Of a stretch of DNA of 64,000 nt, positions 17,786-27,675 are shown piece after piece. Both the position numbers and the translations under genes were made by a program. The DNA comes from Bacteroidetes bacterium 41-46. Its GTDB lineage: Bacteria; Bacteroidota; Bacteroidia; Bacteroidales; UBA932. The notes under the pieces are model-generated. The model was given only the letters and a program-made list of their open reading frames with translations. It was not told the DNA's origin and made no database searches. The first letter of the stretch is position 1; the number at the start of each line of letters is the position of its first letter. The DNA lies in assembly GCA_001897515.1 (NCBI GenBank), contig MKTA01000015.1:124001-188000 (forward strand), in the 5' to 3' direction.

Positions 17786-20700
17786 TTAGAGTATCTGTAT
17801 CCTGTTTATACTCTCCTGTAGCCTCTTTTCAATATTGTCGGCCCTCTCTTTCTCGCCTCTGTTTGCTAAAGTATCTGCAAGATACATCAGATATGAGAGG
17901 TTTCTCTCAATGTCTGTTTTTGACAAATAGTAGCCACCAAGCCTCTGTCCAAAGAAATTTATTGCTTTGAATCCCTCCTCTTCAAACAGAGATGCCAGCT
18001 CCAAAGCTTTATCCCTCTCACCGGCCAACAGGTAAATATCAATGGCATCCATTACAGCCTGCTCATTTAGCGAGGCAAGCAGGGAGCACGATATTGGGAA
18101 CTGTTTATGAATTACAACCTCCTGCATCCTGTCCAGAACCTCTACTGCCTTCTCAAATTTACCCTCATTGTAAAGAGCCCTGGCTGTTTGTGAATATATA
18201 TTTCTGACAGACATAACCGCATTAAAAGTCAGTAAGTTCTGATAGTCAATATTGATGGACGGGTCATTCATATTGCCCCATCTGTAAACATTCATAACCT
18301 TATCAAACATCTTATCCGCATCAACCCTGCCCGGAATGACCAGTGTTGATGGATTTTTAAAAGGAACGAACTTATAGGCAAAGCCTGTCCACTCCAGATA
18401 GTCTCTTATTCCTATCTCCAGATCGCCACCCATAGCAACGAAGTAAATAGGTCTGTCCCACTTGTAGTTTGCCAGGAGATCAAGTATCATCAACTCTGCT
18501 TTTGTCAGAAGATTCTTGTTTTCTGAGAGATTAAGCTCAATAGTGTCAAGAATTGCCGAGGAGTCAGCAGCATTCACTATTCCATTGGCAATTGCTGCTT
18601 TTTTATCTACAGGAATCGTAAGTTTTCTTGAGGCAAAGAAGCTGTACTGTCTTCCATCCTCTCCGGATACCTTTGCCTCGGCTTTTGATATCAAATCAAT
18701 TACAAGTTTGAGCGGAACCTGTCTGTTAAGTCTGTCCACTATATGTACAACATCATTTGTTCCATAGAGATACTCATGCCTTGGAATAGAGAATGGCAGA
18801 GGATCTGATTCATACGTTCTGTATTGCATCTGGTCAATGTACCAGTCTGTCCCCAGCAGAGAGGTGTTTACAACTCTTACATCTGTGCGAACCCCCTCAA
18901 CCTCTTGTATATACCACAACGGGAAGGTGTCATTATCTCCGTGAGTCACAAGAATAGCATTATTCTCCGTACTGTTCAGATAGTTATATGCAATGTCCCT
19001 TGCTGTATATCTGTTGCTTCTGTCGTGATCATCCCAGTTTTCTGCAGCCATCTGAACAGGAACTGCCAGGCAAAGTGCAGAGACTATAAAGGCGGATATC
19101 TTTTCTGGTACTCTTTTCTTTAACAAATCGTTCAGGGCCATAACAGCCAGCCCGATCCATATTGAGAAGGCGTAAAAAGATCCGGCGTAGGCATAGTCCC
19201 TCTCTCTTGCCTGATAAGGTGGCTGATTAAGATACACAACTATAGCCAATCCAGTCAGTAAAAAGAGTAGCATTGTCACCCACCAGTTCTGTTTATCTTT
19301 TGAAAGCTGATATAACAGACCAATAATACCAAGCAGCAGAGGCAGCATATAGTAGTGGTTCTTAGCCTTGCTGTTAACTATGTAGTCAGGACCTTCGCTC
19401 TGGTCACCAATTCTTGCTTTGTCCAGAAACTCTATCCCAGAGGCCCAGTTGCCTCTCAGGGGATCCCCCGGAACTGTGCCGTGCAGGTCATTCTGCCTTC
19501 CTGCAAAATTCCACATAAAGTATCTAATATACATGTAGTTTATCTGGAAATCAAAGAAATAGGCAAGGTTGTCCTTGAACAGCGGTAGCTTTTTTGTACT
19601 GCCCTGGATAGTTTTACCCCTTCCCTCAGTATAATTTTCATAAAATTTAATATGGTCAGCAGAGCTACTCCACATTCTTGGAAATAACATCTTGCTTCCA
19701 GGCTTGTAAACAGGCTCTACCGGGCCATCAACCTTTTTGTATTGCTCCCCAACCTTAGCATAATATTTTGAACTTTTAATGTCGTATGGAGAACTGTAGC
19801 TCTCCCCATAGACTAGTGGATTTTTTCCATATTGCTCTCTGGCAAGGTATCTGACGAGTGAAAATGGATTGTCGGGCTGGTTCTCATTAGTGGGAGTATT
19901 TGCGGAGGATCTTATTACAACCACTGCAAATGCAGAGTAGCCGATGACAATCATAGTGAAACTAAGGAGTATTGTGTTCCACAAAACCATACTTTTTCTG
20001 TATGTATAAATGACACCCCAGAACGAGGCTCCCAAAACGGCCGCCATAAAGAAAGCAGCTCCGGAGTTGAATGGCAAGCCAAATACATTGACGAAAAGAA
20101 GATCTGTCCAGGAGGCCATCTTTGGCAAATAGGGTATGATTCCGTAAAGAATAATTGCTAAAATAACCGCTGAGATAAGAAGGACATAGATGCTCTTTTT
20201 TGTTGTGACGTTGTATTTTTTGTAGTAGTAGATGAATACTATCGCCGGTATTGCAAGCAAGTTAAGAAGGTGCACCCCTATAGACAAGCCCATAAGCAGA
20301 GCAATCAGCACTATCCACCTGTTAGAATGAGGCTGTTCGGCCTCCTCCTCCCATTTTAGCATAGCCCAGAAAACTACGGCTGTAAACAGAGAGGACATAG
20401 CGTAAACCTCACCCTCTACTGCAGAAAACCAAAATGTATCAGAGAATGTATAAGCCAGAGAACCAACAAGTCCTGCTCCAAATATAGCAATGCTGGTTCC
20501 AAAACTTGCCGACTCTCCCTGTTTCTCAGCAACTCTTCTTCCCAGGTGGGTTATCGTCCAGAAAAGAAACATTATTGTAAATGCTGAGCACATAGCACTC
20601 ATTGCATTCACCATCATTGCGGCCTTTTCAGGACCTGCCGGCATTGTAAACAGTCTGGCGATAAGCTGAAAGACCGGATTCCCGGGAGGGTGACCAACCT

Positions 20701-20845
20701 CTAATTTGTAGGAGGAGGCTATAAACTCGCCACAATCCCAAAAACTTGTTGTAGGTTCAATTGTTGCAAGATATGTTACTGAGGCTACAAGGAGTACAAA
20801 TACTCCCAATAAGTTATTTGCCAGTTTGAATTTTTTCAGCTCCAT
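17786..20845 (-). CDS. GT117/DUF2723 family multi-pass membrane glycosyltransferase-like protein
   Basis: The 1019-residue protein opens with a membrane helix, then the family hallmark TTSFWDCGEFIASSYKL and VGHPPGNPVFQL. The acidic pair in DCGE is the expected catalytic site, as in PMT-type GT-C enzymes. About ten further membrane helices occupy residues 10-590. A soluble periplasmic part follows, with a helical repeat-like C-terminus (LASLFEEEGFKAINF and similar). Bacteroidota members are thought to glycosylate exported proteins. Donor and acceptor are not known here. It converges with the LuxE-like gene across a 6-base gap. Confidence 0.9.
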   Translation of the reverse strand: MELKKFKLANNLLGVFVLLVASVTYLATIEPTTSFWDCGEFIASSYKLEVGHPPGNPVFQLIARLFTMPAGPEKAAMMVNAMSAMCSAFTIMFLFWTITHLGRRVAEKQGESASFGTSIAIFGAGLVGSLAYTFSDTFWFSAVEGEVYAMSSLFTAVVFWAMLKWEEEAEQPHSNRWIVLIALLMGLSIGVHLLNLLAIPAIVFIYYYKKYNVTTKKSIYVLLISAVILAIILYGIIPYLPKMASWTDLLFVNVFGLPFNSGAAFFMAAVLGASFWGVIYTYRKSMVLWNTILLSFTMIVIGYSAFAVVVIRSSANTPTNENQPDNPFSLVRYLAREQYGKNPLVYGESYSSPYDIKSSKYYAKVGEQYKKVDGPVEPVYKPGSKMLFPRMWSSSADHIKFYENYTEGRGKTIQGSTKKLPLFKDNLAYFFDFQINYMYIRYFMWNFAGRQNDLHGTVPGDPLRGNWASGIEFLDKARIGDQSEGPDYIVNSKAKNHYYMLPLLLGIIGLLYQLSKDKQNWWVTMLLFLLTGLAIVVYLNQPPYQARERDYAYAGSFYAFSIWIGLAVMALNDLLKKRVPEKISAFIVSALCLAVPVQMAAENWDDHDRSNRYTARDIAYNYLNSTENNAILVTHGDNDTFPLWYIQEVEGVRTDVRVVNTSLLGTDWYIDQMQYRTYESDPLPFSIPRHEYLYGTNDVVHIVDRLNRQVPLKLVIDLISKAEAKVSGEDGRQYSFFASRKLTIPVDKKAAIANGIVNAADSSAILDTIELNLSENKNLLTKAELMILDLLANYKWDRPIYFVAMGGDLEIGIRDYLEWTGFAYKFVPFKNPSTLVIPGRVDADKMFDKVMNVYRWGNMNDPSINIDYQNLLTFNAVMSVRNIYSQTARALYNEGKFEKAVEVLDRMQEVVIHKQFPISCSLLASLNEQAVMDAIDIYLLAGERDKALELASLFEEEGFKAINFFGQRLGGYYLSKTDIERNLSYLMYLADTLANRGEKERADNIEKRLQESINRIQIL

Positions 20846-20880
20846 GATGTTGATTTTCTGTTCTTGTTGACTTCAAGCCA

Positions 20881-20888
20881 CAAAGATA
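20881..20888 (-). promoter_or_regulatory. -7 box for the GT117 gene
   Basis: The minus strand reads TATCTTTG. It implies a leader of about 31 bases. Confidence 0.45.
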
Positions 20889-20908
20889 CTATTTTGAAAA
20901 TTTCTGCC

Positions 20909-20916
20909 TAAATTTG
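20909..20916 (+). promoter_or_regulatory. -7 box for the yciH-hemD-rnpA operon
   Basis: The plus strand reads TAAATTTG followed by C. The implied start near 20921 is 13 bases before the yciH ATG. Confidence 0.5.
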
Positions 20917-20933
20917 CACAAAATAATTATCTG

Positions 20934-21284
20934 ATGAGCCAAAATGACTGGAAAAGCAGGCTTGGCGTTGTCTTCTCAACCAACCCCGACTTCAGCTTTA
21001 ATAAGGAAGAGGATAACAACGAACCACTTACCACTCCCCCTCCCGGGAAGCAAAAGCTCATTGTTTCAATTGACAGAAGAAACAGGGGCGGAAAACAGGT
21101 TACCCTTATTACCGGTTTTAAGGGCAGAGAGGAAGATCTTGAGACACTTGGTAAAATACTTAAAAACAAGTGCGGAAGCGGTGGATCTGTTAAGGATGGC
21201 GAAATCATAATTCAGGGAGACTTTAGGGAGAGAGTGGTCTCTATGCTTATATCCTTAGGTTATATCGCAAAAAGAGGGAACTAA
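20934..21284 (+). CDS. yciH: SUI1/eIF1-like translation factor YciH
   Basis: The 116-residue product has a short variable N-terminus and then the SUI1 fold. The recognisable parts are GGKQVTLITGFKGREEDLETLGKILKNK with the downstream GDFRERVVSML; the first is quoted here in two overlapping parts, GGKQVTLITGFKG and EDLETLGKILKNK. Bacterial YciH is a non-essential homologue of eIF1 thought to influence start-codon fidelity. Its stop overlaps the next start by one base (TAATG). Confidence 0.93.
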   Translation: MSQNDWKSRLGVVFSTNPDFSFNKEEDNNEPLTTPPPGKQKLIVSIDRRNRGGKQVTLITGFKGREEDLETLGKILKNKCGSGGSVKDGEIIIQGDFRERVVSMLISLGYIAKRGN

Positions 21285-22015
21285 TGGGTGAAAATGTATC
21301 TCCTGCCGATTCTCTATGGGATTCAGGGACAAAGATGGTCACATCAATCTCAGCTACTGAGTTCGGTGGTTCCGGAGATAGCCCTGACATACTGCTCTCT
21401 TTTATAATACTGGTTTTTTTTGTTGGGCTTGTCGTTTTCTCCAGAGAGTTGCTTACTGTAATACCAAATGTTATTAAAAGCACATTCAATTTTAAAAATC
21501 ATTACAAAATTGAAGAGAAGCTCTCTCTTTCAAATATGAGGAATGTAGTTTTTGTAATCTCTCTTATATACTTTCCCATGATAGTCACCATAATGGCCAG
21601 GGGATTTATTGAGGAGCAATTAAGTTTATATTTGCCACTATTTCTGCTCTTTTCATTTATTGCTCTTGTATCTGTAGGATTGGCCAAAAAGCTGATCCTG
21701 TTGCTTCTTGCATGGCTCAACAAGGACAAATTAACCTTTTCGTTTATTGAAAAGGTGGGGTTCAATCATGTAATTATCGCATCAATCATAACCTTTCCCG
21801 CTCTGCTGATGAAGCTTTTGAGTGATGATATCTCTGGGGAGCTGCTGGTTTACACGATGGCATTCAGTATTTTACCCGTATATATTTTGTATCTGGCGAG
21901 AGGGTATCAAATAATAATCGGCCAACACTACTCTCATTTTTTTTATATTTTGTATCTTTGCGGCGCTGAAATTTTACCCATCGTACTAATTGTACACTTT
22001 ATACTCTCGCTCTGA
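21284..22015 (+). CDS. DUF4271 family integral membrane protein
   Basis: The 243-residue protein has about six to seven membrane helices after a short polar N-terminus (for example LLSFIILVFFVGLVVFS, VVFVISLIYFPMIVTIMA, FILSL at the end). Position directly before hemD is typical for the Bacteroidota DUF4271 family. Function is unknown. The start overlaps the yciH stop and the stop lies 4 bases before the hemD ATG, so it belongs to the same operon. Confidence 0.82.
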   Translation: MGENVSPADSLWDSGTKMVTSISATEFGGSGDSPDILLSFIILVFFVGLVVFSRELLTVIPNVIKSTFNFKNHYKIEEKLSLSNMRNVVFVISLIYFPMIVTIMARGFIEEQLSLYLPLFLLFSFIALVSVGLAKKLILLLLAWLNKDKLTFSFIEKVGFNHVIIASIITFPALLMKLLSDDISGELLVYTMAFSILPVYILYLARGYQIIIGQHYSHFFYILYLCGAEILPIVLIVHFILSL

Positions 22016-22019
22016 CAAT

Positions 22020-22757
22020 ATGAAGATAAAGAATATACTGATCTCACAACCCGAACCAACTAACGGCTCTCCCTATTCAGATCTTATTTCCAAACATAAG
22101 ATTAACATAGACTTCATCCCCTTTTTCAGAGTTGAGGCACTATCTGCAAAAGAGTTCCGAATGCAGAAAGTCTCTATTCCGGAAGCTACTGCTGTCGTGT
22201 TCTCTGCCAGATCTGCCATAGACGCATTTTTTAAAATATGTGAAGAGCTAAGGATAACAATACCAGAAACGATGAAATATTTTTGCATATCAGAGGCTGT
22301 TGCACTCTATCTACAGAAATATATCGTATATAGAAAAAGGAAAATTTTCTTTGGTAATGGAACAAACTCGTCAATAATTGACCTGGTAGGATCTAAGCAT
22401 AAAAACGAAAACTTCATGCTTGCTGCAGCCGATAACTGTAAAACCGATCTTCACAAACTCTTTGTTAAGGCAAAGATAAAGCATACCACAGCGGTGTTTG
22501 TAAAGACAGTAAACAGTGACCTTTCAAAAATCAATTTGGACAGTTACGACTTCCTGGTATTTTACAGCCCAAGCGATGTTAAATCACTTCAGGAAAACTT
22601 CCCTGATTTCACTCAGAAAGATTTGAAATTTGCCACCTTTGGAACCGGGACTCTGAAGGCGCTGAAGGCTGCGAAACTATCGGCAGAGGTTACAGCTCCT
22701 ACTCCTGAGGCCCCCTCAATAGCTAAAGCTCTTCAGTTATACCTGGAGACAAAATAA
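22020..22757 (+). CDS. hemD: Uroporphyrinogen-III synthase
   Basis: The open frame extends 30 bases further upstream, but the ATG at 22020 sits just after the DUF4271 stop and gives the family start KIKNILISQPEP (245 residues). The fold is two Rossmann-like lobes. Conserved HemD spots include AVVFSARSAIDAFFK and FLVFYSPSDVKSLQENF, then ATFGTGTLKALKA. It closes and rearranges hydroxymethylbilane to uroporphyrinogen III in tetrapyrrole synthesis. No other heme genes are in the window. Confidence 0.88.
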   Translation: MKIKNILISQPEPTNGSPYSDLISKHKINIDFIPFFRVEALSAKEFRMQKVSIPEATAVVFSARSAIDAFFKICEELRITIPETMKYFCISEAVALYLQKYIVYRKRKIFFGNGTNSSIIDLVGSKHKNENFMLAAADNCKTDLHKLFVKAKIKHTTAVFVKTVNSDLSKINLDSYDFLVFYSPSDVKSLQENFPDFTQKDLKFATFGTGTLKALKAAKLSAEVTAPTPEAPSIAKALQLYLETK

Positions 22758-22772
22758 TCAACAAGCGTGCAT

Positions 22773-23135
22773 ATGCCGCATAATAATAGATATCCCAAAT
22801 GGGAAAGATTATGCAATGTCAGGTCAATTGCCACATTGTTTGAAACAGGAGAGAGCTGTTTCAACTTTCCATTAAAGATATACTTCATTAAGAACTCTTT
22901 ATCTCACAACAGAGTGCTTATTACTGTGCCAAAAAGGGGGCATAAAAGAGCTGTTGACAGAAATCTGTTAAAAAGAAGAATCAAAGAGAGCTGGAGAGTT
23001 ATTGACAAAGAGGCAGTATCTGTACATGGTATGGATTTGGCACTTGTCTATATAGGAACAACGATTGCAGACTATCACAAAATTTTCAAATCACTTTCAG
23101 ATGGATTGGAAAAAATTAAAGAGCGCAGCGCTTAG
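22773..23135 (+). CDS. rnpA: Ribonuclease P protein component
   Basis: I prefer the ATG at 22773 over the GTG at 22767 (120 residues). The RnpA signature is present: [22 protein letters not shown], shown here as [18 protein letters not shown], plus the N-terminal hydrophobic/aromatic part. It binds the RNase P RNA for tRNA 5' maturation. The usual rpmH-dnaA partners are not here. The gene is between hemD and yidD, and its last 35 bases overlap the yidD frame. Confidence 0.94.
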   Translation: MPHNNRYPKWERLCNVRSIATLFETGESCFNFPLKIYFIKNSLSHNRVLITVPKRGHKRAVDRNLLKRRIKESWRVIDKEAVSVHGMDLALVYIGTTIADYHKIFKSLSDGLEKIKERSA

Positions 23136-23349
23136 TATAGCCGCCCTTCCATTTATTGCTCTGATAAGGTGCTATCAATACTGCATATCTCCTCTGAAAC
23201 CCCAAACCTGCAGATACTCACCTACATGCTCTTCATACTCACTTGAAGCTGTCAAGAAGTATGGTCCTGTAAAGGGTTTGTGGCTGGCTATTAAGAGGAT
23301 ATCAAGATGTCACCCTTGGGGTGGAAGCGGTTATGATCCTGTGCCCTGA
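23101..23349 (+). CDS. yidD: Membrane protein insertion efficiency factor YidD
   Basis: The ATG at 23101 gives 82 residues. The frame is open 36 bases further upstream, but that part is deep inside rnpA. The family signature is clear: [23 protein letters not shown] is split here as [12 protein letters not shown] and [11 protein letters not shown], followed by [20 protein letters not shown]. YidD assists YidC-dependent membrane insertion. The 3' end overlaps the convergent acyltransferase gene by 19 bases. Confidence 0.95.
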   Translation: MDWKKLKSAALSIAALPFIALIRCYQYCISPLKPQTCRYSPTCSSYSLEAVKKYGPVKGLWLAIKRISRCHPWGGSGYDPVP

Positions 23350-25142
23350 ACCTTTTCCATGCCAAACCTTTTTAGCACAACATCCAGATTTTTTTCATCC
23401 CTGGCAAGCATTCGTATCTCCTGTTCCGGAACATTAAAGATATCCATAAAGACTAATCCGTCCACACAGTAGTTAAAATCAGGATCAACATTGAAATTAA
23501 TAATCCTGGCGTTGATTTTCAGATATTTCTTCACCAAAGTAGGAAGTCTGTAATCTCCATCACTCAACTTCATCATGAAGCGGTCAAACTTCTCTATAGA
23601 ATCTGTTTTACCTCCGCTAAACAGTAAATCAGGATTACATCTGTGAAATGTTGGGAAAAAGGGATTTTTTGGTCTCATTAACCTCTCCAGCTCATCAACC
23701 GAATGGTTTCTTTTAAGATACTCTATCATCAGACTCCTGTAAAATTTTGGATACCAAGAGCTGATACTGACGGGGCCTATAAGATATCTTACATTTGGCC
23801 TGTTAAGTACAGAGTAGAGCAGGCCCTTTATCAGAAGCATCAACGGAAGAGCCTCTTTCTGATACTCAAGAGTTACAAATGATCTGCCAAGTTCAATAGA
23901 CTGGCTGAGGTATTCATTAAATTTTGGATCGTAGTCAAAAAGCGATTTGGTATAGAACCCCTTTACCCCTTTGCTCTTAAGTATCTGGTCTCCGTACCCA
24001 AGTCTGTATGCACCTACTATCTTACCCTTTTGCTTGTCCCATAGTATCAGATGCTGATAATAGTCGTCATAAATATCAATATCCAATGGAGTTTTAGTCC
24101 CCTCTCCTACTGCCCTGAATGCCTCCTCTCTCTTTCTTCCCAACTCATGCATAGCAAGAGGTATAGATTTTGAGTCTGTTAAATAACAGCTGTAGTTGCC
24201 AGTTGTAAAGAGATGTCTGTCCTTTGGAAGTGAATTGATCTCCTTAATAAGTGCCCGTCTGTTTTTAGGAAGAGCAATGGGAGTTGAATATACCTCCTCA
24301 GGGTGAATTATTTTTGATTGAACATTCCCCTCAAGTGCATACGTGCGACTCCTCAGATATCCTCCAAGAAGCTTTATGTCTTTGTAATCAGAAATCTCAC
24401 TTACCGTTATTGGCTTCCCAATCCTAACCTGAATTGTATGGTTCCTCTTGTTGAGCATCTCACCAGGGAGCCTCACCGTCCTTAACATTGGATGAACCTT
24501 GCCTAACCAGTGGAAAAATCTGGAATTTGTACCATGGACATAGACTGGTATTACAGGCACTTCAGAGTTTCTTATAAGCTTTATTATTGAAGTACCCCAC
24601 TCCTTATCCTGGATTATTGAGCTTCCATAGGTTGTGGCTACCTCTCCGGCCGGAAAAAGACAAAGTGCTCCGCCCCCCTTTAGTGTCTCAGCCGCCATTC
24701 TTATTCCTGAGAAGCTTTGTGCCAATTCCGGCTTGTCAGAGAAGGGATTGACCGGAAAAAAGAACTCTTTTAAATTAGAAATCCTTGACAGAATGAAATT
24801 TGTAAGAAACTTAATATCAGGACGGGCTGCACTAAATATATCTATAAGTACAATACCGTCAACAGCCCCAAAAGGGTGGTTGGATACAACTATGAAGGGG
24901 CCCTCCTGAGGAATATACTCAAGCTCCTTTGGAGGAATCTCATACTTAATATTCAGTTCGTTTAGCAAAGCAGAAGAAAATTCCCTTCCTTTGTATTGGT
25001 TCACCTTGGCGTACAGCTTGTTCACCCTTGATATACCAAGTAATGGCATCGCTATAGTTGCGATGATATTTCCCGCGAATCCACGGACATTAACTGCCTT
25101 TTTAATATCAGTCTTAGTTACTAGCTTTGCATTCATATCCAT
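23331..25142 (-). CDS. Bifunctional PlsC-like O-acyltransferase / OlsB-like N-acyltransferase (aminolipid synthesis)
   Basis: The 603-residue protein is a two-domain fusion. The N-terminal domain (about 60-270) is PlsC-like, with the catalytic HPFGAVD at residues 89-95 (H-x5-D, one residue longer than the textbook H-x4-D) and LFPAGEVAT in place of the FPEG block. The C-terminal domain (about 310-590) is OlsB-like ([28 protein letters not shown]). Such fusions (OlsF-type) make ornithine or glycine aminolipids by N- then O-acylation. Which amino acid is used here is not visible. The start may be residue 3 (25136), because a TATATTTG box ends 3 bases before the first ATG. Confidence 0.88.
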   Translation of the reverse strand: MDMNAKLVTKTDIKKAVNVRGFAGNIIATIAMPLLGISRVNKLYAKVNQYKGREFSSALLNELNIKYEIPPKELEYIPQEGPFIVVSNHPFGAVDGIVLIDIFSAARPDIKFLTNFILSRISNLKEFFFPVNPFSDKPELAQSFSGIRMAAETLKGGGALCLFPAGEVATTYGSSIIQDKEWGTSIIKLIRNSEVPVIPVYVHGTNSRFFHWLGKVHPMLRTVRLPGEMLNKRNHTIQVRIGKPITVSEISDYKDIKLLGGYLRSRTYALEGNVQSKIIHPEEVYSTPIALPKNRRALIKEINSLPKDRHLFTTGNYSCYLTDSKSIPLAMHELGRKREEAFRAVGEGTKTPLDIDIYDDYYQHLILWDKQKGKIVGAYRLGYGDQILKSKGVKGFYTKSLFDYDPKFNEYLSQSIELGRSFVTLEYQKEALPLMLLIKGLLYSVLNRPNVRYLIGPVSISSWYPKFYRSLMIEYLKRNHSVDELERLMRPKNPFFPTFHRCNPDLLFSGGKTDSIEKFDRFMMKLSDGDYRLPTLVKKYLKINARIINFNVDPDFNYCVDGLVFMDIFNVPEQEIRMLARDEKNLDVVLKRFGMEKVQGTGS

Positions 25143-25144
25143 TG

Positions 25145-25152
25145 CAAATATA
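25145..25152 (-). promoter_or_regulatory. -7 box abutting the acyltransferase start
   Basis: The minus strand reads TATATTTG. The G is 3 bases before the ATG at 25142, so the transcript would start at or inside the first codons. Either the mRNA is leaderless or translation starts at the second ATG (25136). Confidence 0.45.
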
Positions 25153-25175
25153 GTTTATTTGTTACTTTTACAAGC

Positions 25176-26996
25176 ATGAAGCACTCCAATAATAATAATG
25201 TCCTTAAAGAGAGCGTCAAGCTTCTTCCTCACCTTCCGGGAGTTTATCTCTTCCTCAATGGTGATGGAAACATTATTTATGTTGGAAAGGCAAAGAGTTT
25301 AAGAAGCAGAGTCTCACAGTATTTCCAGTCTTCAGACTCTCTTTCTCCAAAAACCAGAGTAATGGTTTCAAAGATTGAAAAGATAGAGCATACAGTAGTG
25401 GAGAGTGAATCTGAAGCCCTACTTCTGGAGAATACATTAATTAAAAGGTTCCAACCCAGATACAATGTTATGCTTAAAGACGGCAAAACATATCCCTGGA
25501 TCTGCATTAAAAAAGAGCCTTATCCCAGAGTGTTTTTAACAAGAAGATTACTTAAAGATGGGTCTCATTTTTTTGGTCCATACAGTAATGTTTCTCATGC
25601 TTATTCTCTGATAGATATAATTGATAATCTCTTTAAAATTCGTAATTGCAAACTCTCCCTGACAGAAGACAATATTAAAGCTAAAAAATTCCGTCCATGC
25701 CTGAGGCATCACATTGGAAAATGTAAAGCTCCCTGCATTGGTCTGCAAAGCGAAGAGTCATACCTGGCGCAGATTGAGAAGATAATGTTAATTCTAAAGG
25801 GGGAGACAAAGTCTCTTACAGAGGAGTTTGAAAAGGAGATGAGAGCAGCCTCACTAGAGCTGAGATTTGAAGATGCACATGATGCGAAAGATCGGCTTGA
25901 AACACTGAACAGGCACTACAGCAAGTCGCTTGTTGTTAGCCAAAGCATTACAAACGTAGATGTTTTTTCTCTTGTATTTGAAAATAATATAGCGTTTGGA
26001 AACTGGATGAGAGTGATGAATGGTGCTGTAACGCAATCAATAAACACAGAGCTGAAAATTCCAATTGAAGAGAGTCGGGAGACCATACTTGGGAGGTTTA
26101 TCGTCTCAGTCGGGGAGAGATTTGCACCACTATCTGCTGAGATTATAACAGAATATTTACCGGAAGGTGAGTTTTCTCCTTCAAAAGTTATTATCCCCAA
26201 GAGGGGCGAAAAGCTAAGTCTGTTGGAACTATCTGTTAAAAATGCCAGGATATATAAGATTGAGAAGATAAAACAGGAGCAGATACTTAGACCAGATGAG
26301 CATAAGGAACGGATATTGGAAAGCATTCGTAAAGACCTGGACATCAAAGAGAGTCCGGATTATATTGAGTGCTTTGACAACTCAAATATCCAGGGAAAAT
26401 ATGCAGTGTCTGCATGTGTAGTTTTCAGAAATGGGGTTCCAAGCAAACAGGACTACAGACACTTTAATATAAAAAGAGTAGTTGGAGCAGATGATTTTGC
26501 CACAATGAAGGAGGTTATCAATCGTAGATACTCAAGGTTACTGGATGAAGGGGCATCGCTTCCTCAGTTAATTGTTATTGACGGAGGCAGGGGGCAGGTA
26601 AATGCGGCATATGAGGCTCTTTGCGAACTTGGGATTGAAAAAAAAATAAGGGTAGTTGGGATAGCAAAAAGGCTTGAAGAGCTTATTACTCCGGGGGATC
26701 CTCATCCGCTTTTTCTTGACAAAAACAGCCCCACACTTAGGGTGCTGATGCATTTGAGAGATGAGGCTCACAGATTTGGCATATCCCATCACAGAAAAAG
26801 AAGGAGCAAAGGTCAAATAGAATCCGCACTTGAAGAGATAGATGGAATTGGAGAAAAGAGCATACGAAAACTTCTGTCTCACTTCAAAAGTTTATCTTCT
26901 GTAAGATCTGCTCCAAGTGAAGAGATCAGAAAAGTTGCCGGGAACAGGGTGGCAAATATTCTTAAAGCCTATTTTGAGTCTGAGTCTGGTCTTTGA
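25176..26996 (+). CDS. uvrC: Excinuclease ABC subunit C
   Basis: The 606-residue product has full length. The order is GIY-YIG nuclease (LPGVYLFLNGDGNIIYVGKA, residues about 18-37), a UVR motif near 205 (ELRFEDAHDAKDRLETL), the RNase H-like second nuclease (ECFDNSNIQGKYAVSACVVF, IVIDGGRGQVNAA) and a C-terminal helix-hairpin-helix (IDGIGEKSIRKLLSHF). It makes both incisions in nucleotide excision repair with UvrA and UvrB. The last 35 bases overlap the convergent pnuC-like gene. Confidence 0.97.
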   Translation: MKHSNNNNVLKESVKLLPHLPGVYLFLNGDGNIIYVGKAKSLRSRVSQYFQSSDSLSPKTRVMVSKIEKIEHTVVESESEALLLENTLIKRFQPRYNVMLKDGKTYPWICIKKEPYPRVFLTRRLLKDGSHFFGPYSNVSHAYSLIDIIDNLFKIRNCKLSLTEDNIKAKKFRPCLRHHIGKCKAPCIGLQSEESYLAQIEKIMLILKGETKSLTEEFEKEMRAASLELRFEDAHDAKDRLETLNRHYSKSLVVSQSITNVDVFSLVFENNIAFGNWMRVMNGAVTQSINTELKIPIEESRETILGRFIVSVGERFAPLSAEIITEYLPEGEFSPSKVIIPKRGEKLSLLELSVKNARIYKIEKIKQEQILRPDEHKERILESIRKDLDIKESPDYIECFDNSNIQGKYAVSACVVFRNGVPSKQDYRHFNIKRVVGADDFATMKEVINRRYSRLLDEGASLPQLIVIDGGRGQVNAAYEALCELGIEKKIRVVGIAKRLEELITPGDPHPLFLDKNSPTLRVLMHLRDEAHRFGISHHRKRRSKGQIESALEEIDGIGEKSIRKLLSHFKSLSSVRSAPSEEIRKVAGNRVANILKAYFESESGL

Positions 26997-27675
26997 ATGC
27001 TGTAAGCCTTGCCCAGTTTATCCATCCGTTTATTGAATTAGCCAGATAGAAAAACCACATTATAACCATCAATAGTGAGTGCTCTTCACCGTTGGCAAAG
27101 GCAACACTCCACATTATGATGCTAATAATATTCACGGCAACCCAAAGCATCCATTGCTCCATAAAAGCCCTGACCATAAGAAGCATTGCAATAACAGACA
27201 ATACTGTTGTTGCAGAGTCTTTAAGAGGCTGAGGATCTCCAAAGTAGTCAAGTATTATGGCAACAACCAAAACTAAAGCAGCAGATATTGAAAACAACAA
27301 AACTCTCTGTTTTATTGTAAATCTCCTACTGACAATTGTAACGGACTCCTTGTTCTCTCGTTTTTTTAACCACAGGAACCACCCGACGAACTGCATTGGA
27401 AGATAGTATAGTGCATTAAGCGCAGCGTCTCCATAAAGCTCAGCTTTATAAGATATTAAAGCATATAAAGCAACATTTACCAGTCCGAATAAATAGTTGA
27501 GAATATTCCTCTTTGCCACTAGAACGACGCAAATAACACCGGATATGCCAGCAATTGAACCCAGCAAGTCAAGCGTATCCGTCAGAGCCATATGTAAAAT
27601 ATTGGAGATGATGACGCCCAGAATCAGAAACCAGTCAAACGGCTTTAGTGTGTTTACCCTTTTAAATTTTATCAT
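26962..27675 (-). CDS. PnuC-family vitamin transporter (copy 1)
   Basis: The 237-residue protein has about seven membrane helices. It carries PnuC hallmarks such as NYLFGLVNVALYALISY, ELYGDAALNALYYLPMQF with VGWFLWLKKRE, and the second-half NIISIIMW. PnuC proteins are facilitators for nicotinamide riboside, thiamine or riboflavin. The substrate cannot be read safely from sequence. The ATG overlaps the stop of the upstream propeller/barrel gene (27672-27675), so the two are one operon, and the barrel could be the outer-membrane partner. Confidence 0.87.
   Translation of the reverse strand: MIKFKRVNTLKPFDWFLILGVIISNILHMALTDTLDLLGSIAGISGVICVVLVAKRNILNYLFGLVNVALYALISYKAELYGDAALNALYYLPMQFVGWFLWLKKRENKESVTIVSRRFTIKQRVLLFSISAALVLVVAIILDYFGDPQPLKDSATTVLSVIAMLLMVRAFMEQWMLWVAVNIISIIMWSVAFANGEEHSLLMVIMWFFYLANSINGWINWARLTAFKDQTQTQNRL

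Noticed and set aside
17776-17790. TAAAAATTTTTA between the LuxE-like and GT117 genes as a terminator
   Set aside because: The palindrome is all A/T, too weak for an intrinsic terminator stem.
23065-23100. Upstream extension of yidD inside rnpA
   Set aside because: The extra 12 residues do not resemble YidD N-termini and the ATG at 23101 gives a normal length.
22767-23349. rnpA-yidD as a sign of the replication origin region
   Set aside because: In Bacteroidota rnpA-yidD follow hemD and are not tied to dnaA/rpmH; nothing else here suggests an origin.
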